Of a stretch of DNA of 64,000 nucleotides, positions 22,984 through 34,973 are shown piece after piece. The notes beneath the pieces are model-generated. The model was not told where the DNA came from. It saw nothing but the letters and a program-made list of their open reading frames with translations, and ran no database searches. The first letter of the stretch is position 1; each line of letters opens with the position of its first letter. The position numbers and the translations under genes are program-made. The stretch spans positions 2,185,001 to 2,249,000 of the forward strand of contig JAULSN010000005.1 in the NCBI GenBank assembly GCA_033439765.1, given 5' to 3'. The stretch is from Lasiosphaeria ovina (lineage: Eukaryota > Ascomycota > Sordariomycetes > Sordariales > Lasiosphaeriaceae).

Positions 22984-24038
22984 AGCAGCCTCTGAGCTAT
23001 AGAAGTTAGATCCGGCAGTCCGGAGAGGTGCGCCGACCTGCCTAGCACTGCAAGTCATGTTCGTGGCAACTCGACGAAGCGGAGGCTGCACTACTACGGC
23101 GGCTGGAATACGCGGCCAATGTGTGAGGGTTAGCGATATTGGATATCGCTTGGCTCTGTTGGGGCAATATTTGTTTATATATGTAAGGTAATTAGCTATG
23201 TCTTCTCACGGCAGCGTGCTTGATTATTCAACGGCCTATCTTGTTACGTTTATTGAACGTGAACAACTCTTGCAGCCCAAAGAGAGTGTTTTAACATGAC
23301 GATCCTGCGATATGCCTGATGGCCGTAACAGCTCCGCCCTGGTGAAATTACGGTATTGGTAACAGATGCCAAGTTCCCACGCCTTGTGGCCTGTGGTTTT
23401 TTAGCTTTTGGCTTGGTGTTGAAAGGATGAATGAAAGGAGACTCGCAAGTGCATGGCCGAGATTTGTTGCCGTGTCCCTATCTGCCGCCCAGGCCCGTGT
23501 CGAGTCCAACCCAGCACCACCCCTCCCCCATGCACTTTAAAACGAGAGTCATTGACTTCTTGCTGCATGGATGGCCGGCTGGTAAGGGCTGAATGTAAAA
23601 GATAGCCCGGGTTCGTCAATCCGGCTCGCCAAACTCCAAATAATGGAAATTATTATTCTTCACTTTATGTACTACTGCTGGTCTCTATACCGTTATGATT
23701 CTTTTTCTTTTTCCTCTCAGAAAAAAAAGTTAATTATTAATTAATTATATCCAGGATACCGAGGATGCAGTGAAGACGCTTGAGCAAGCCTCAAAATATA
23801 TGAACAAACAGAAACAAAAAACAAAACGCCGCTGCCCAGGGTATTTATCCCCCCCCCTTTCTCTTTTCTCTCTCTCTCTCTAGCATTTATAATAGCAGGA
23901 TATAAATAAATACCGCAAGAAACCAAGACAAAAAGGCCTGCTTAGCTGACTGACGACGCCAGCCGTCAGTCTCCTTTTTTCCCCTTTATCATTTTCCCCT
24001 CCGGTGTATACCAAGCATGCCTATGTGAGAGCATATGA
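22984..24038. other. Convergent intergenic region, AT-richer, no gene
   Basis: Between the repeat protein and the minus-strand MFS transporter. It contains AT-rich DNA around 23640-23760 (AATTATTAATTAATTA) and a pyrimidine tract at 23860-23882. Nothing coding is seen. The right end is likely the transporter's 3' untranslated region. Confidence 0.5.
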
Positions 24039-26203
24039 TCAGACAACGTTGCCAGGCTCATCCCTGCCGGCCTTCTTGGGGACCGCGGCGCTGCTCGCGT
24101 CGCCCGCAGCGGCCTCCTTCTCGGCGGCCGCGTCAACGGCGCCGTCCGAAGTGTTGTGGGCCGTGTTGCTATCTTCGTAGTTGGCAACGGCGGCCAGCGG
24201 ATGGATGCCGGGCGGCGCGGTCGGTGCGTAGGCACTCTTGGCACGGATGCGGTGGCCGTACATGTAGAAGATGACGGGGATGGGGATAAGCACGACGGCC
24301 ACGGCGCCCAGCAGCGTCGACGCCCATTGGATGCCCAAGCCGTCGAACATGTATGTGGAGAAGAGAGGGAATCCGGCGCCCGCGAGGGAGCGCAGGAAGG
24401 TGTTTCCGGCGATGGCGGATGCAGCGCTGGTTTTTGGCATGCGAGTTAGCAATTGAGATACAAGACAAGAAAGGGGGGGTTCTGGGCCGTAATATGAGAT
24501 AGAGAATCACGTACAACATAAGATAGGCATCGACCAGGTAGTTGAGCGACTGGAGGAAGATGGACATGAGACCGAAGCCCGACAGGATGCCCGACAGTGT
24601 GGGCACGATCCAGTGCACGTCAGCACGGTACCCAGACCATCCGAACCAGAACAGACCGGCTGCGAATGACACGCCCCCCGCAATGACGCTCGGTAATCTC
24701 CATTCGGGAATTGGGATGCCGTTGTTGGCCGCCAGCTTGCGCTGGTACCACGGCTGCTGAAGCAGGACACTAATGCCGGCAAGAATTTGACCGAGAATCA
24801 TGCCGCTAGTTTTCAATGTTAGCGACTATGCCGAATGTAACTACGTATGAGGAAAGAAACACATACAAAAAGGTAAGACCCGACTGGCCGGCGTTGAAGT
24901 GGTGCACGCCCTGGAAAACAAAGGGGTATGCCGTGAGGAAAAGGTACAGCAGGCCGTAGATGAAGGCCATGTAGATGGACAGCAGGGTGACGATGGGCTC
25001 AGTGAAGAGCAGCCGCATCGGGCGCGAGAAGTTCTTCGTGATGAGCTCGCGGAGGTCGACCTCAATCTCCTCCTGCTTGGCGTGAATGCCCCAGTTCAGG
25101 GTACGGCGGCGCAGCTCCGAGGCCTTGCTGACCAGGATGACGGGCGGGTACGTCTCCTCGAGGAAGATGACGTCGAGCACGAAGGCAACGACGCCCATGA
25201 TGGCGACAATGTACGAGGTCCAGCGCCAGCCCAGGTACGACTCGACGATGAAGCCGCCGACAAAGGGCGCGAGCAGCGGGCCGGTGAAGACGGCCATGGA
25301 GAAGAGCGTGATGGCGATACCCCGTGTCCGGTTGTCAAACATGTCCGAGAAGACAGCGGCCACGACGGCCAAGGGGCAGGCGCCAAAGAAGCCGGCGAAG
25401 AAGCGGCCGATAAGCACTGTCTGTAGATCCTTGGCTACGGCTGTGGCGATGTTGAAGATGAAGAAGCCGAACATGGCGATGAGAAGCGGCAGGCGGCGGC
25501 CCCTCAGCTCCGATAGAGGAGCCCACAGCGTCGGGCCCGTGGCAAAACCGAGGACGTAGAAAGACACGCCTAGCAGTGCCACCTCGGACGACACGCCAAA
25601 GGTAGCAGCAACGGCGCGAGTGGCGGCCGAGAAGATGCTCGACCCAAAGGCGGCTGTCAAGGTAGTGTAACCCAGCACGCCAGCAGTGAGGAGCCTAGAG
25701 AGACATGTGTGTAAGTGTGTGTTCGATCAAGGGGCCAGGGAGAATAGGTAGACACACTTCTTGCTCAAGGGCCAATTCTGGGCGTGCAACGGGTCGTCGG
25801 GGCCGTCGAACTCGACGACGTAGTCTTCGCGGTCCTGGAGCATAGGCGGGTAGGGCTTGCCGGCGCCGAAGGAGGGCAGCGGCTTCCTGGATTCTCTGCT
25901 CCTGGGGTCCCTGCCGACGGTGGCGCTGTGCTGGCTCCGCGCCGTGTGGATGCGGCTCAGCTCGGTGGGATGGCGCTCGAGGTCTCTCTGGGTGGAAACA
26001 CGGCTCATGGCGCCGAGGCCGCTTGCCGCCGACGACGGCAAGCCCCCGCGCCGTACCGCGCCGGTCTCGGACGACGACGCCGTCGAGACCGACGATGCCG
26101 ATATCACCCTCTCAATCTCCTCGCTGCGTCGTTGGGGGAACATGTGCGGCGAGGCATCGCGCTCGGCCGCCTCGAGCTCACGATCGACCTCGTCGAGAGT
26201 CAT
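24039..26203 (-). CDS. MFS drug/polyamine-type transporter (DHA1 family)
   Basis: Four exons on the minus strand (26203-25758, 25694-24867, 24805-24515, 24426-24039) give 650 residues. All three introns are 61-88 bp with consensus ends, and the frames join exactly. The first 145 residues are a hydrophilic Ser/Arg-rich cytosolic tail, ending in the DHA1 lead YVVEFDGPDDPLHAQNWPLSKK. Twelve hydrophobic segments follow. Motif A-like ELRGRRLPLL lies between TM2 and TM3, the antiporter-type segment FTGPLLAPFVGGFI in TM5, and GWRWTSYIVAI just after it. A central loop (LRRRTLNWGIHAKQEE) separates the halves. The C-terminal tail is charged. The family exports drugs, polyamines or toxic compounds across the plasma membrane by proton antiport; the substrate cannot be read from the sequence. 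No biosynthetic genes are adjacent. Confidence 0.9.
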
Positions 26204-27889
26204 GGCGCCTATTTTGTGGCCTGATCAGGCGGTGGGTGGAATTGTCCCCTTTTATCTTTCTTGGCCGTATTGCGTTGGTATAACGTTACCAAAAACAAAA
26301 AGTATATATATAAGGTCTATGTATAGGCAAGGCACCACCACCTATATATCAACACTCTCCGCACTACTGATACGGAAGTAGAGACGACGGGTGGGAGAAA
26401 AGGGGGGGGCTGGGAAGGGTTCAATAATAAAAAAGTAGTTGCTAGACAGAGAAGTCCGACACAACAGCTTCGTGGGTCCGAAGTATAATATATGTGACCC
26501 AATGTGTGACAAGGTAGCCCAAGCTGCGTTGCAGGAACCAGAAACAGAAACCGCCCAAGCGAAGGTGGGATAGGTCGATTTAGGGTTTCTCTGTTCCTTG
26601 TGTCTGCGGGGAGTGAGTAAGTGACGGACGGGTGGTTGTGATTGGCAAGGCGGGGACGAGAGAGGGGGGATTGGAGCTTCCAATGAGGATGCAAACAAGG
26701 TAAAGTATTTACAGATAGATGTTCGTCCCGCGGAAAGCAGGCGAACGAAACAGAGAGAGAGGTGAAAAAATGGTAATCACGGAAACGAATTTTTCATTCC
26801 TTCGCAAGAGGCGAGGCGACCTTCGGATGTCGGCACTCGCGTTGTTCGATCTTTGATCCACGGGCCCGTAGCACGCAGCTCTCGCCAGGATCTTCCTCGC
26901 CAAGCCCCGTCATGTGTCAATGGATCCGGTTTTCTTTGCCCCTTCCTCCCCGCCTTTGCTTGGTGCATTGGATACGTGCGTATCCGTACTTCGATACATG
27001 TGAATTGTGAACACCTGAGCAAAAGAGGTTGGCTTTGTTACAATACGTTGTTTTCCCCGTAGTGAGTAAGGTGTTTTAGCATAAATCAGCCCTGCAGCTT
27101 CCTCACCTTGCATCGCATGCGCTGCTCTGTGGATTATCCATCTGTTGACAGTATCCATACTCCATAAATATTTGGAGCTTTCTCTCTCGTTTGGGCTGTG
27201 AGGAGCTCCACTGCATCCCGTCAAGCCCGCGTATCTACCTCGTAGCTTCCTTTCGCTTGCCTTGGTCAGATTGGTGTAATGACGCACGGCAACGGTGCTA
27301 GGGCACTCGGGAACAATAAATTCCCTTCAGCATGCCAATTGCGGTTATATCACCCTGAATGGTAAGACCTCGAGCATGCCGTTACTCAGCCCCTACGTAG
27401 CACGGCACCGCGCTAGCTGTGCGAATATAGTACGCCGAGTCCGACGATGTGTACTTCGTACTGAATTTACCCAGTAGTATTCTGTATTCCGTAATAATTC
27501 CGGCCGGACTACGGATTACACGTGTAGAAGCTTACGTCCGTTGTGCAAGAAAAGGGAGACATATCGAGACTTTCACTACGGAATACCCGGGTTTGAGAGA
27601 GCCCTGGAGAGCTCACTCGGCTCTTCCCGCCGCTGACGCAGGCGTGAGGCTTTGCTAGGCGGGCTCGGGGCACCCGACTTTACCACGGCGCAGCACTAAT
27701 AGCATGTCGAGCGCCACCCTAAACCCCGTGCCTGCGGCGAATTGGGGCAACAGCACGGCGTTAAGACGAGTTGGGAGGCCGAACATCCATCGTCCCATCG
27801 CGTTGCCGATCCTCCGACTACCGATGTCAACGAAATCCTTTTTTTTCGAGGCGCAGCCACTCCATGTCAAATTCAAATTGGACCAACAT

Positions 27890-27926
<37 letters not shown>

Positions 27927-28397
27927 TTGGAAGGCGGAGTTCCGCCAAGTTAGCGGCCGCTCCTTGATTTTGAATTTGAACCAAATCCGGCTCGCATTGA
28001 CGTTGGTCTGGAGTCTAGACTTGTGTCAAAGTGGATTTCTACTTGCCATGTGGAAACCATGTGGAATTGTCTGATCCTTGAAACATGCGTCACAGCACTT
28101 CCGCCTCCGCTAGCTAGGCTGGGATCGCGATTGCTGTCCCGTCCGTATAAGCCATGTGCCGCGAATTTCCGTCGATAGCCGTGTCTTCTCCATAAGGCAA
28201 ACAAGGTGGGCAGATACTCCATACTCCATACAGGAACGCATCATAGTCAGTTGCCATGCCTGGGTATTTCGTGGTGTACAATGGTGTACAAAGCTGTTGA
28301 CACGCCATCTGTACGGAATGGCGAATTACGTATCCGCGGTTTGGTTACCAGAGCTAGCGCTGTAGCACATTGTGGCACGATATGAACCCCGGGTTAC
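26204..28397. other. Intergenic, no supported gene
   Basis: About 2.2 kb between two minus-strand transporters. The left end is the presumed promoter of the DHA1 transporter, with an ATATATATAAGG stretch about 90-100 bases before its start. A (CAA)n run lies at 27890-27925. Open frames that cross it code poly-Asn or poly-Thr by chance. Confidence 0.5.
27890..27925. repeat. (CAA)n trinucleotide microsatellite
   Basis: About twelve tandem CAA units in non-coding DNA. The same unit is found inside the RGS gene at 46346-46421. Confidence 0.9.
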
Positions 28398-30228
28398 TTA
28401 GCCCGGCGGCCGGCGAACTCCCCAGTTATCGTCTTCCAGAAGCCTCGCCGCAGCTTCTAGAGTCAGCCCTGTGGTCTCGGGATAGAAACCCCAGATCAAG
28501 CCGTACCCAGCAACGCAGATCGCGGCATAGAGCACAAACGTCCACGACGGAGTGAGGGCGTCCATCAGGAGCAGAAACGTCAGCCCAATGACAAAGTTGG
28601 CGCCCCAGTTGGTCGCCGTCGCTATGCCGCTCCCCAACGACCGCACGTTGAGGGCGAACAGCTCGCTCTGCATCCACGGCACATTACCGAGGCCGATGGC
28701 GTATCCGGCGACGTACGTCATGATGCTGACCAAGATCAGTATCGCCGCGCCTTGCGCTGGTCGGGTTGCTCCCGGCACGCCGGATTCCAATTCAGCCGAT
28801 AGCGTGATGAATGAGAAACCATATGCCGCAAAAAGCAAACCTGCTACCATGAAGGGAATTGACCACAGGAGAATTCGTCTCCTCCCAATGCGGTCAATCA
28901 AGAAGAGCGCAGCCATGGTGAATGCGAAATTTGTCACTGCCACCACCAGCGACGTGAGGGTGGGTATTGGGAACCCAAGGAGCGTGAAAATGGTAGCCGA
29001 GAAATACATCAGCGAGTTCTATACGCCGTGACTGTTAGTACATGTGCCCCAAAGGCCCATTCGGAATTATACAGGGAGAACCTACAAATCCACAGAGTTG
29101 CTGGAGACCTTGAAGCAGGCAAGCGATTGCCAGAGCCCGCCGGTTTCTGCGGATCCTCAAGAGCTCGCTCAAAGAGTCGAGCCATAGTCGCCGCCCAGTT
29201 CTATGCCGGTTGCGGGCCCTCCTCTCGAGCTCTTCCTCCCTGACTCTGGCCTCGATGTCTTTCCAAGTAGCATCGACCTGCCTTGACGAGCCGGGCCCAT
29301 CCCCGATAACCCGCTCGATGACCGATCTTGCCTCCGCCGACCGCCCGGCCTTCATCAGCCACCGAGGGGACTCGGGCATCAGGAAAAGAATGCAGGCCTG
29401 AACAAAGGCAGGAAGGGCTCCCAGGCCGACCATCCACCGCCAGGCAGTCGCCTCGCTCGCATACTGCCCGAAGATCCATCCGACAACATACGCGACCACC
29501 TGGCCCAGGGTGATGAAGACGACGTTCATGGTCACCAGCCTGCCGCGAAACGCCGCGGGGGCGAGCTCCGCAATGTACAGCGGCACGACGAAGCTGGCGG
29601 CGCCAACGGCGGCGCCGACGATGGAGCGGCCGGCGACCATGCCCGCCACGGTCGAGCTCAGCGCCTGCGCGGCCGCGCCGACCACGAAGAGGCAGTCCGT
29701 GGCCAGGATCACGCGCTTGCGCCCCAGCGAGTCGGCCAGCACCGAGGCGAACGGCGACACCAGCAGCGCAAACAGCGACGTGCACGACGTGATGACCGAC
29801 TTGTCCAGCGACGAGAGCGGCCTGCCGGACAGGGACGTGCCGATGGACACCAGAGTCGCCGAGATGACGCCCGTGTCGTCTGTGGTTTCACAAGGGAGCC
29901 TTGTCTTTAGCATTTCTGTTTTCCTCTAATGTTTTGGGACCGAAAAGCCTCCTCTTTGCGACGGAATAGACTAGAGTAAAGTAGGGACTAAAAAGGGTGG
30001 GAACCCACATCCGAACAGTAGGCCGCTTATGCCGGCCGAAAACGTGAGGAGCCAGATGAACAGCCCCGGCGAAGTTCCCAACTCCTTCCCCAGCGCATTA
30101 GCGCCCTGGGTCTCGGCGGTGCCGACGGCGACCCGCACGTCAACATCTTCTTCCTCGCCCGTGTCATGGTGGCTGGCCTCGGGGGCGCGGGGTATCAAGG
30201 GCTCGATCGAGCTGCTATTATTATCCAT
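28398..30228 (-). CDS. Myo-inositol/sugar transporter (MFS, Itr-like)
   Basis: Three exons on the minus strand (30228-30009, 29879-29086, 29018-28398) give 544 residues; fungal Itr proteins are about 540-590. The join at the first intron (129 bp) restores LLFGYDTGVISATLV, the diagnostic TM1 motif of inositol transporters. Further signatures are SVLADSLGRKRVIL (loop 2-3), GRSIVGAAVGAASFVVPLYIAELAP (TM4), PESPRWL after TM6, LIDRIGRRRILL (loop 8-9) and PETTGLTLE after TM12. I chose the Met at 30228; an in-frame upstream Met at 30444 would add 72 residues rich in Cys, Ser and Arg without hydrophobic or family character. Expected role: proton-coupled uptake of inositol or a related polyol or sugar at the plasma membrane. 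It is divergent from a short-chain dehydrogenase 872 bp away. Confidence 0.9.
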
Positions 30229-31100
30229 TATCCGCCAATGTTCGCGGCTTGCTATGCTGATGATGCTTGCTGTTGCTTCTGCTTCTGCGCCGCCGCTGCG
30301 GAATTCGGGGGAGGGATCGCAAGATTCATGCTCTTCCCGAGCAGGAGCGATGTCTATACAAATTCGCCAAGATATATGCAGTTTGTTGGAGCGGCGCGGT
30401 GATCCGATCTTGACGGATGAAGACGTGCCGCTGCAGAGCCGCAAATTCCAAGCAGTTGGGATGTCGAATTGTCCTGCCCAGCAATCTGTTTAAGCGTTAA
30501 AAGCAGCCAAATGTCTTGGTGGTACTCACTCTGGTGGCGTGTTCTGAGTATAACAAATCCCCGATTGGCTGCTATCCTTCAACTGCTCCATTTCACGCTT
30601 AATAAGATAGGCAGTGCCCAGTGCCAAGTGGTGGCGGGGGCCAGTTAGTTGCCCCTCAAACCCTTTTTGGGCGCCGCAGCACGCGCTTGCGGGGATTGGC
30701 TGCCTTCTGGAATTGAAACATGCCAGGGGTCCAGCGCTTGGACCGAGCGCGTTTCAACCTCTGTCACAGGGAGCTCGAGACTTCGATGTGGGAGTCGTGC
30801 CCTTTTCTTTTTAAAACCTCCTGAAGCTGCCTCGTCTGAAGATTTTCCCCTCCATTTCTCTTCATTGCTGATTAGACGACGAGACGACGAAGAACCTCAG
30901 TATTTCTGACTGTACTCGACGCGCGACGAGCGAACAGCTTGCTTCTTCTCTTCTTCTCCTTCTAGACGCCTCGGCATATCCCAAGGGCTCCGGCTGTATT
31001 TCGCACCCCTCTTCCACCTCTCTTCCCTTTCGAGAGACTCGACCGACGCCGGCTATAATTAAGACGAAGACGAAGACAAGAACGAATTAACCCGCCCAAG
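30229..31100. promoter_or_regulatory. Divergent promoter region between transporter and dehydrogenase
   Basis: The 872 bp between the start of the inositol-type transporter (minus) and the dehydrogenase (plus) must hold both promoters. On the dehydrogenase side there is a pyrimidine-rich stretch (CTTCTTCTCTTCTTCTCC near 30942-30962) and a GCTATAATTAAG stretch at 31051-31062, followed by AAGACGAAGACGAAG just before the ATG. These are typical of fungal core promoters and leaders. No specific factor site is claimed. Confidence 0.45.
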
Positions 31101-32272
31101 ATGAACGCTCGCTACACGACCCCGCCGCAGCGCGACTCGTGGTTCGCGCCGCTGTCGATCGACATGTTCATCAAGGTGCTCAAGACGAGCTTCTTCCACC
31201 CGTTTGTCGCATGGATCATCCCGCTCTGCTTCCGGGCGCAGAACATGTACTGGGACGCCACTCCGATGCTGGTGTCGATCGGATGGGCCTCGCTTATTTC
31301 GCTCGCCTGGATATTCAATGCCATCAACAACCGGCTGGCATTTGGCATGCCGCGCGAGGTGGACTTGAGCGAAGAGGTCATCATCATTACAGGCGGCGCT
31401 AGTGGGCTGGGCTTGCTGATTGCCGAGGTCTATGGAATGCGCGGCGCCACCGTGGCCGTGCTGGACGTCAAGGAGATGGAGTCTGGGGAGGCGCGCGGAG
31501 TCACATACTACAAGTGCGACGTGACGGATAAGGCCCAGATAGCCCGTGTTGCGGCCGAGATTGAGAGAGACGTGAGTTCTTCCCTGACCTAAGCTTTTGT
31601 TTTACTCCTGCCCAGCATTACGGCAACGTCCGCTGACACGAAGACGGGCAGCTTGGTACACCGACTGTACTTATCAACAATGCGGCTATTGTCATTGGCA
31701 AGCGCCTGTTGGACATGGAAATCGAGGAGGTCGAGAAGAGCCTCGCTACCAACCTCATCAGCCACTTCTACACACTCAAGACATTCCTTCCAGCCATGGC
31801 GCGGAGTGAGTCCGGCGGCACCGTGGTGACAGTGTCTAGCGTTATCGGACAGCTGGGCGCCGCGCATTTGACCGACTACGCAGCCGCCAAGGCAGGCATC
31901 ACGGCCATGCACAAGTCGTTGGCAGCAGAGCTGCACGAGACGCACCCCCAGATCCGGACCGTGTTAGTGACGCCGGGCCAGCTCAGCACGCCGCTTTTCT
32001 ATGGCGTCCAGACTCCCAACGCCTTCCTCGCGCCGGTTGTCGAGCCCGTCGATGTCGCCAAGGAGATTATCAGCGCCATCGACAACGGTCACAGCGCGGC
32101 CATCGGCATGCCGCTGTATGCGCGGTGGGTTGAATGGTACAACGTGCTCCCGCTGGGTATCCAGGCTGTGGTAAGGAGCCTGGCGGGTCTCGACGTGGCC
32201 ATGCGAACCTTTATTGGTAGGGAAGGAACTAGGCACAGTGAGAAGAACGGCGTCTTAATACAGGGCTTCTGA
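31101..32272 (+). CDS. Membrane-anchored short-chain dehydrogenase/reductase (SDR16C/RDH10-like)
   Basis: Two exons (31101-31571, 31652-32272) join over an 80-bp intron to give 363 residues. An N-terminal extension holds hydrophobic segments at about 32-45 and 55-75, expected to anchor the protein in the ER or lipid-droplet membrane. The Rossmann fold follows: TGGASGLG (residues 97-104), an Asp after the second beta strand (VLDVKE), CDVTD (139-143), NNAA (166-169), catalytic Ser in TVSS (about 219-220) and YAAAK (Tyr233, Lys237). The Asp at the end of beta-2 suggests NAD(H) preference. The family oxidises or reduces long-chain alcohols, retinoids or sterol-like substrates; the real substrate is unknown. 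It shares a divergent promoter region with the inositol-type transporter, which may only be chance. Confidence 0.9.
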
Positions 32273-34973
32273 GTAGAAGTACTGTGCAGGCGCTGGCGCT
32301 GGCTATATCTGCGAGACGAGGAACGGATTTAATGACGAAGTGCTGGATGCACTTGGGAGGTCAAGTGCGGAAACCAAAAATACATACGGGTGGGCGGGCT
32401 GTACACAACAAAGTGAGAGAAGAGCATCAGTCTTCCAGCTGTGCAAGTGTAAGTGTAAGTATACGAAGTACTATACTATAAACAAGGGCATACTAGCCGT
32501 GTACGAAATATCGATTCCTGAAAAGGCAACGCGCACTCCTCTTTAGGCCATCAACAGCGGGAAACTGCATGGAGATATCGACTTCGGGGATACGGTGGGC
32601 GGGTTTGAAGCAAGCTAATCTTGCCAACAGGGAGTCTGAGTCTGGGGCAACTGATAAGGAAAGTGATGGACCTGCTTATCGACGCTGCAAGCGCACGACG
32701 CCGACTTAGCCGAGACACTTTTCGTCTGTCGATGCGTGCAGCGTCTCGACGCCATTTTGGGAGGTTTGCCGATTTCGAGACCCTGGGGCTCCTGATCATT
32801 ATCTACCTTACCTTGCACACCTGCACTTCGCTACCCCACACAATGCGAGAAGATGGGGAGCCGGGTTTCTTGCGGGGGTCGCCCTCTTCATGGGCCGGCC
32901 CCTGAACCGTGCTTTAGGCGGGCTTGTAGGTAGGTGGGGGTTTGGCGATATTCTGTCGCCCAAAGAGGGGTCAAACGACCGACGACGCAGCTCATCACGG
33001 CACCCTTCATTTCCACCAAGTTCCCATCCACCCCGCGAGTTTCTAGGGTCGCGTGCCATGTAGCGTTTCGTGTCGCACTGGGCGGCTCCGAGAACATGGT
33101 AATGTGTTCAAGGACGTGCAGGAGGCAGGCGATCCACGCTCCGATGGGTGTCCACACGCAAGCCTCAACATGTCCCTACTCCCATGTGGCGTATTAGTTA
33201 ATTACTGTGTGCACGGGTTTCAAGAGATTCGAATATCAAATCATACTGCATTATCAGCGTTCCACAGAAGGATCACACACACTGACCGCTGCATCGGACC
33301 GAATTTCTCTTCGTGCGGAAATAACTGCAGACAATAGAATTTCGCGCAGACAAAACCCGCCGTTCGATCCCTTCGTCGTCAGGGACGGGAGATTGTGGGA
33401 CTCCTTCCCGGCTCTTGCCGGCCGGCAAAGCCGTTAGGGTTCATGGGGCGGGAAGCCACAAATGCCTCAACACACGACGGGCGGCGGTGTGGTATTTTCG
33501 CCCGAAACTCGAGGGCAAGCCTGGAGGTGAAGGTGGCTTGCCTTGCCGGAAGGATCCTTTCCCGTCTCACGAAAAAGAACCGACAGAAAAAGAAATACAG
33601 TGTCGATTCAGGGTTCTGTGAGGGGTCTTGATATTAGCGTTCAACCCCCCATTCTCAACATTGGACCAGGCTTGCCAGGGTCCCGGACTGTCAGCCTTGA
33701 CAGCTCAGTCCAGAACATTTTGTTCGACCAGCTCGTCCGCCGCCATTCTTAAACGTCGACCTTGGCGACCTTGGCGGAACGAGACCGCGCGGTAGTAGGT
33801 GGTTAATCCTGCGGCCACCACGAGGGCCCAAAAGGACGTTTGAAGGAAATCCGTCCTTGCCTTGCGTGGCGCGCATGCTCTGGTCCTTGCCGTGCTAGGA
33901 AGGGAGGAGGGGGTTAAACTGCTGACTCCGACTCAGAGCCCCCACGTCGCTTCCCCATGCTCTTTCCGTCTTCCACCGAAGCAACTTCGAGCCCAAGGGT
34001 TATCCATCGCTGCTGTCCCATGGTGTGAACGGCAACGCGCCTTCCCCAGCTTGGGTGGGCAACAGCAGTGCCAAGACGCAATCAAGCTGCAATCTGCAGA
34101 TCAATACGAACGAGCGTCTTCGACAGATCAGTATTCAGGCGTCATGATGTGGGAGGGAGACGGGACCCTTGTTGGCTGCAGCCCTCTGCATCGTGTGTTC
34201 TCGGGGCCGAACTAAGCCTGGCTGTTCTTCAAGGCCAAAAAAAAAAAAAACATCCCAGGCTCGCAGCAGCAATCTTTCATCCCGCGTGAAGTGGCGCCTG
34301 ATGCAGCTTCGCCGTCGATTGGCAAGGCGGGCCACACAGAGTTGAGCTTTCTTATCTCTGCGCTTGGGTCCAGCCAATGAGAGCTGCCGCTGGCCTTACA
34401 CATGGTCCCTCGTCGTCGCCTCTCAAGGGCTTCTGATATCAATGTCAGGTGGGGATGATGAGAAGGCCTCGGTCTCGCCTGCCCTGCAAAGTCTTTCACG
34501 CCGTAGGGTAGCAGAGGTTTCTGAGGTAGGCAAGGCAGGTAAGATCGGTAGATAGGACCTTCCTAGCACCTGGGTCGGTCACCTACAACGTGCCTTCCCT
34601 GTGGGAGTCGTATGCACCGATGCGCCAGCGTGTATCGATTCCATGCGTCCCTTTCTCCACCTCAGCTCATTGCTGGTCCCATTTCCCAGCCGGGTGGTTG
34701 TGCCGTGGGGAAACTTTGCTGGCCCCATTCCATCCCAAGACTCCAGAATCGGGTTATCAGCACTTGCACCCCTCCATATATTGCGGAGAGAGAGCCTCCC
34801 ACTATCTGAGGCTACACTCCCTCAACTTCTTATGCAACACTCCAGCCCAACACTGGAACCTTTTGCGCCCCTCGTCACACCAAAAAGCAGGCCATGTGCC
34901 AAGCAAACCGCCGAGCAAATAGCAGCACCTGAAATCCTCAACCGCATTATTTAGTCACTGACGTCGATCCAAC
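32273..34973. other. Intergenic, no supported gene
   Basis: About 2.7 kb without a recognisable coding region. It includes the 3' flank of the dehydrogenase and the promoter of the kinase-like gene at 34974. A run of 14 A sits near 34237-34250. Confidence 0.5.
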
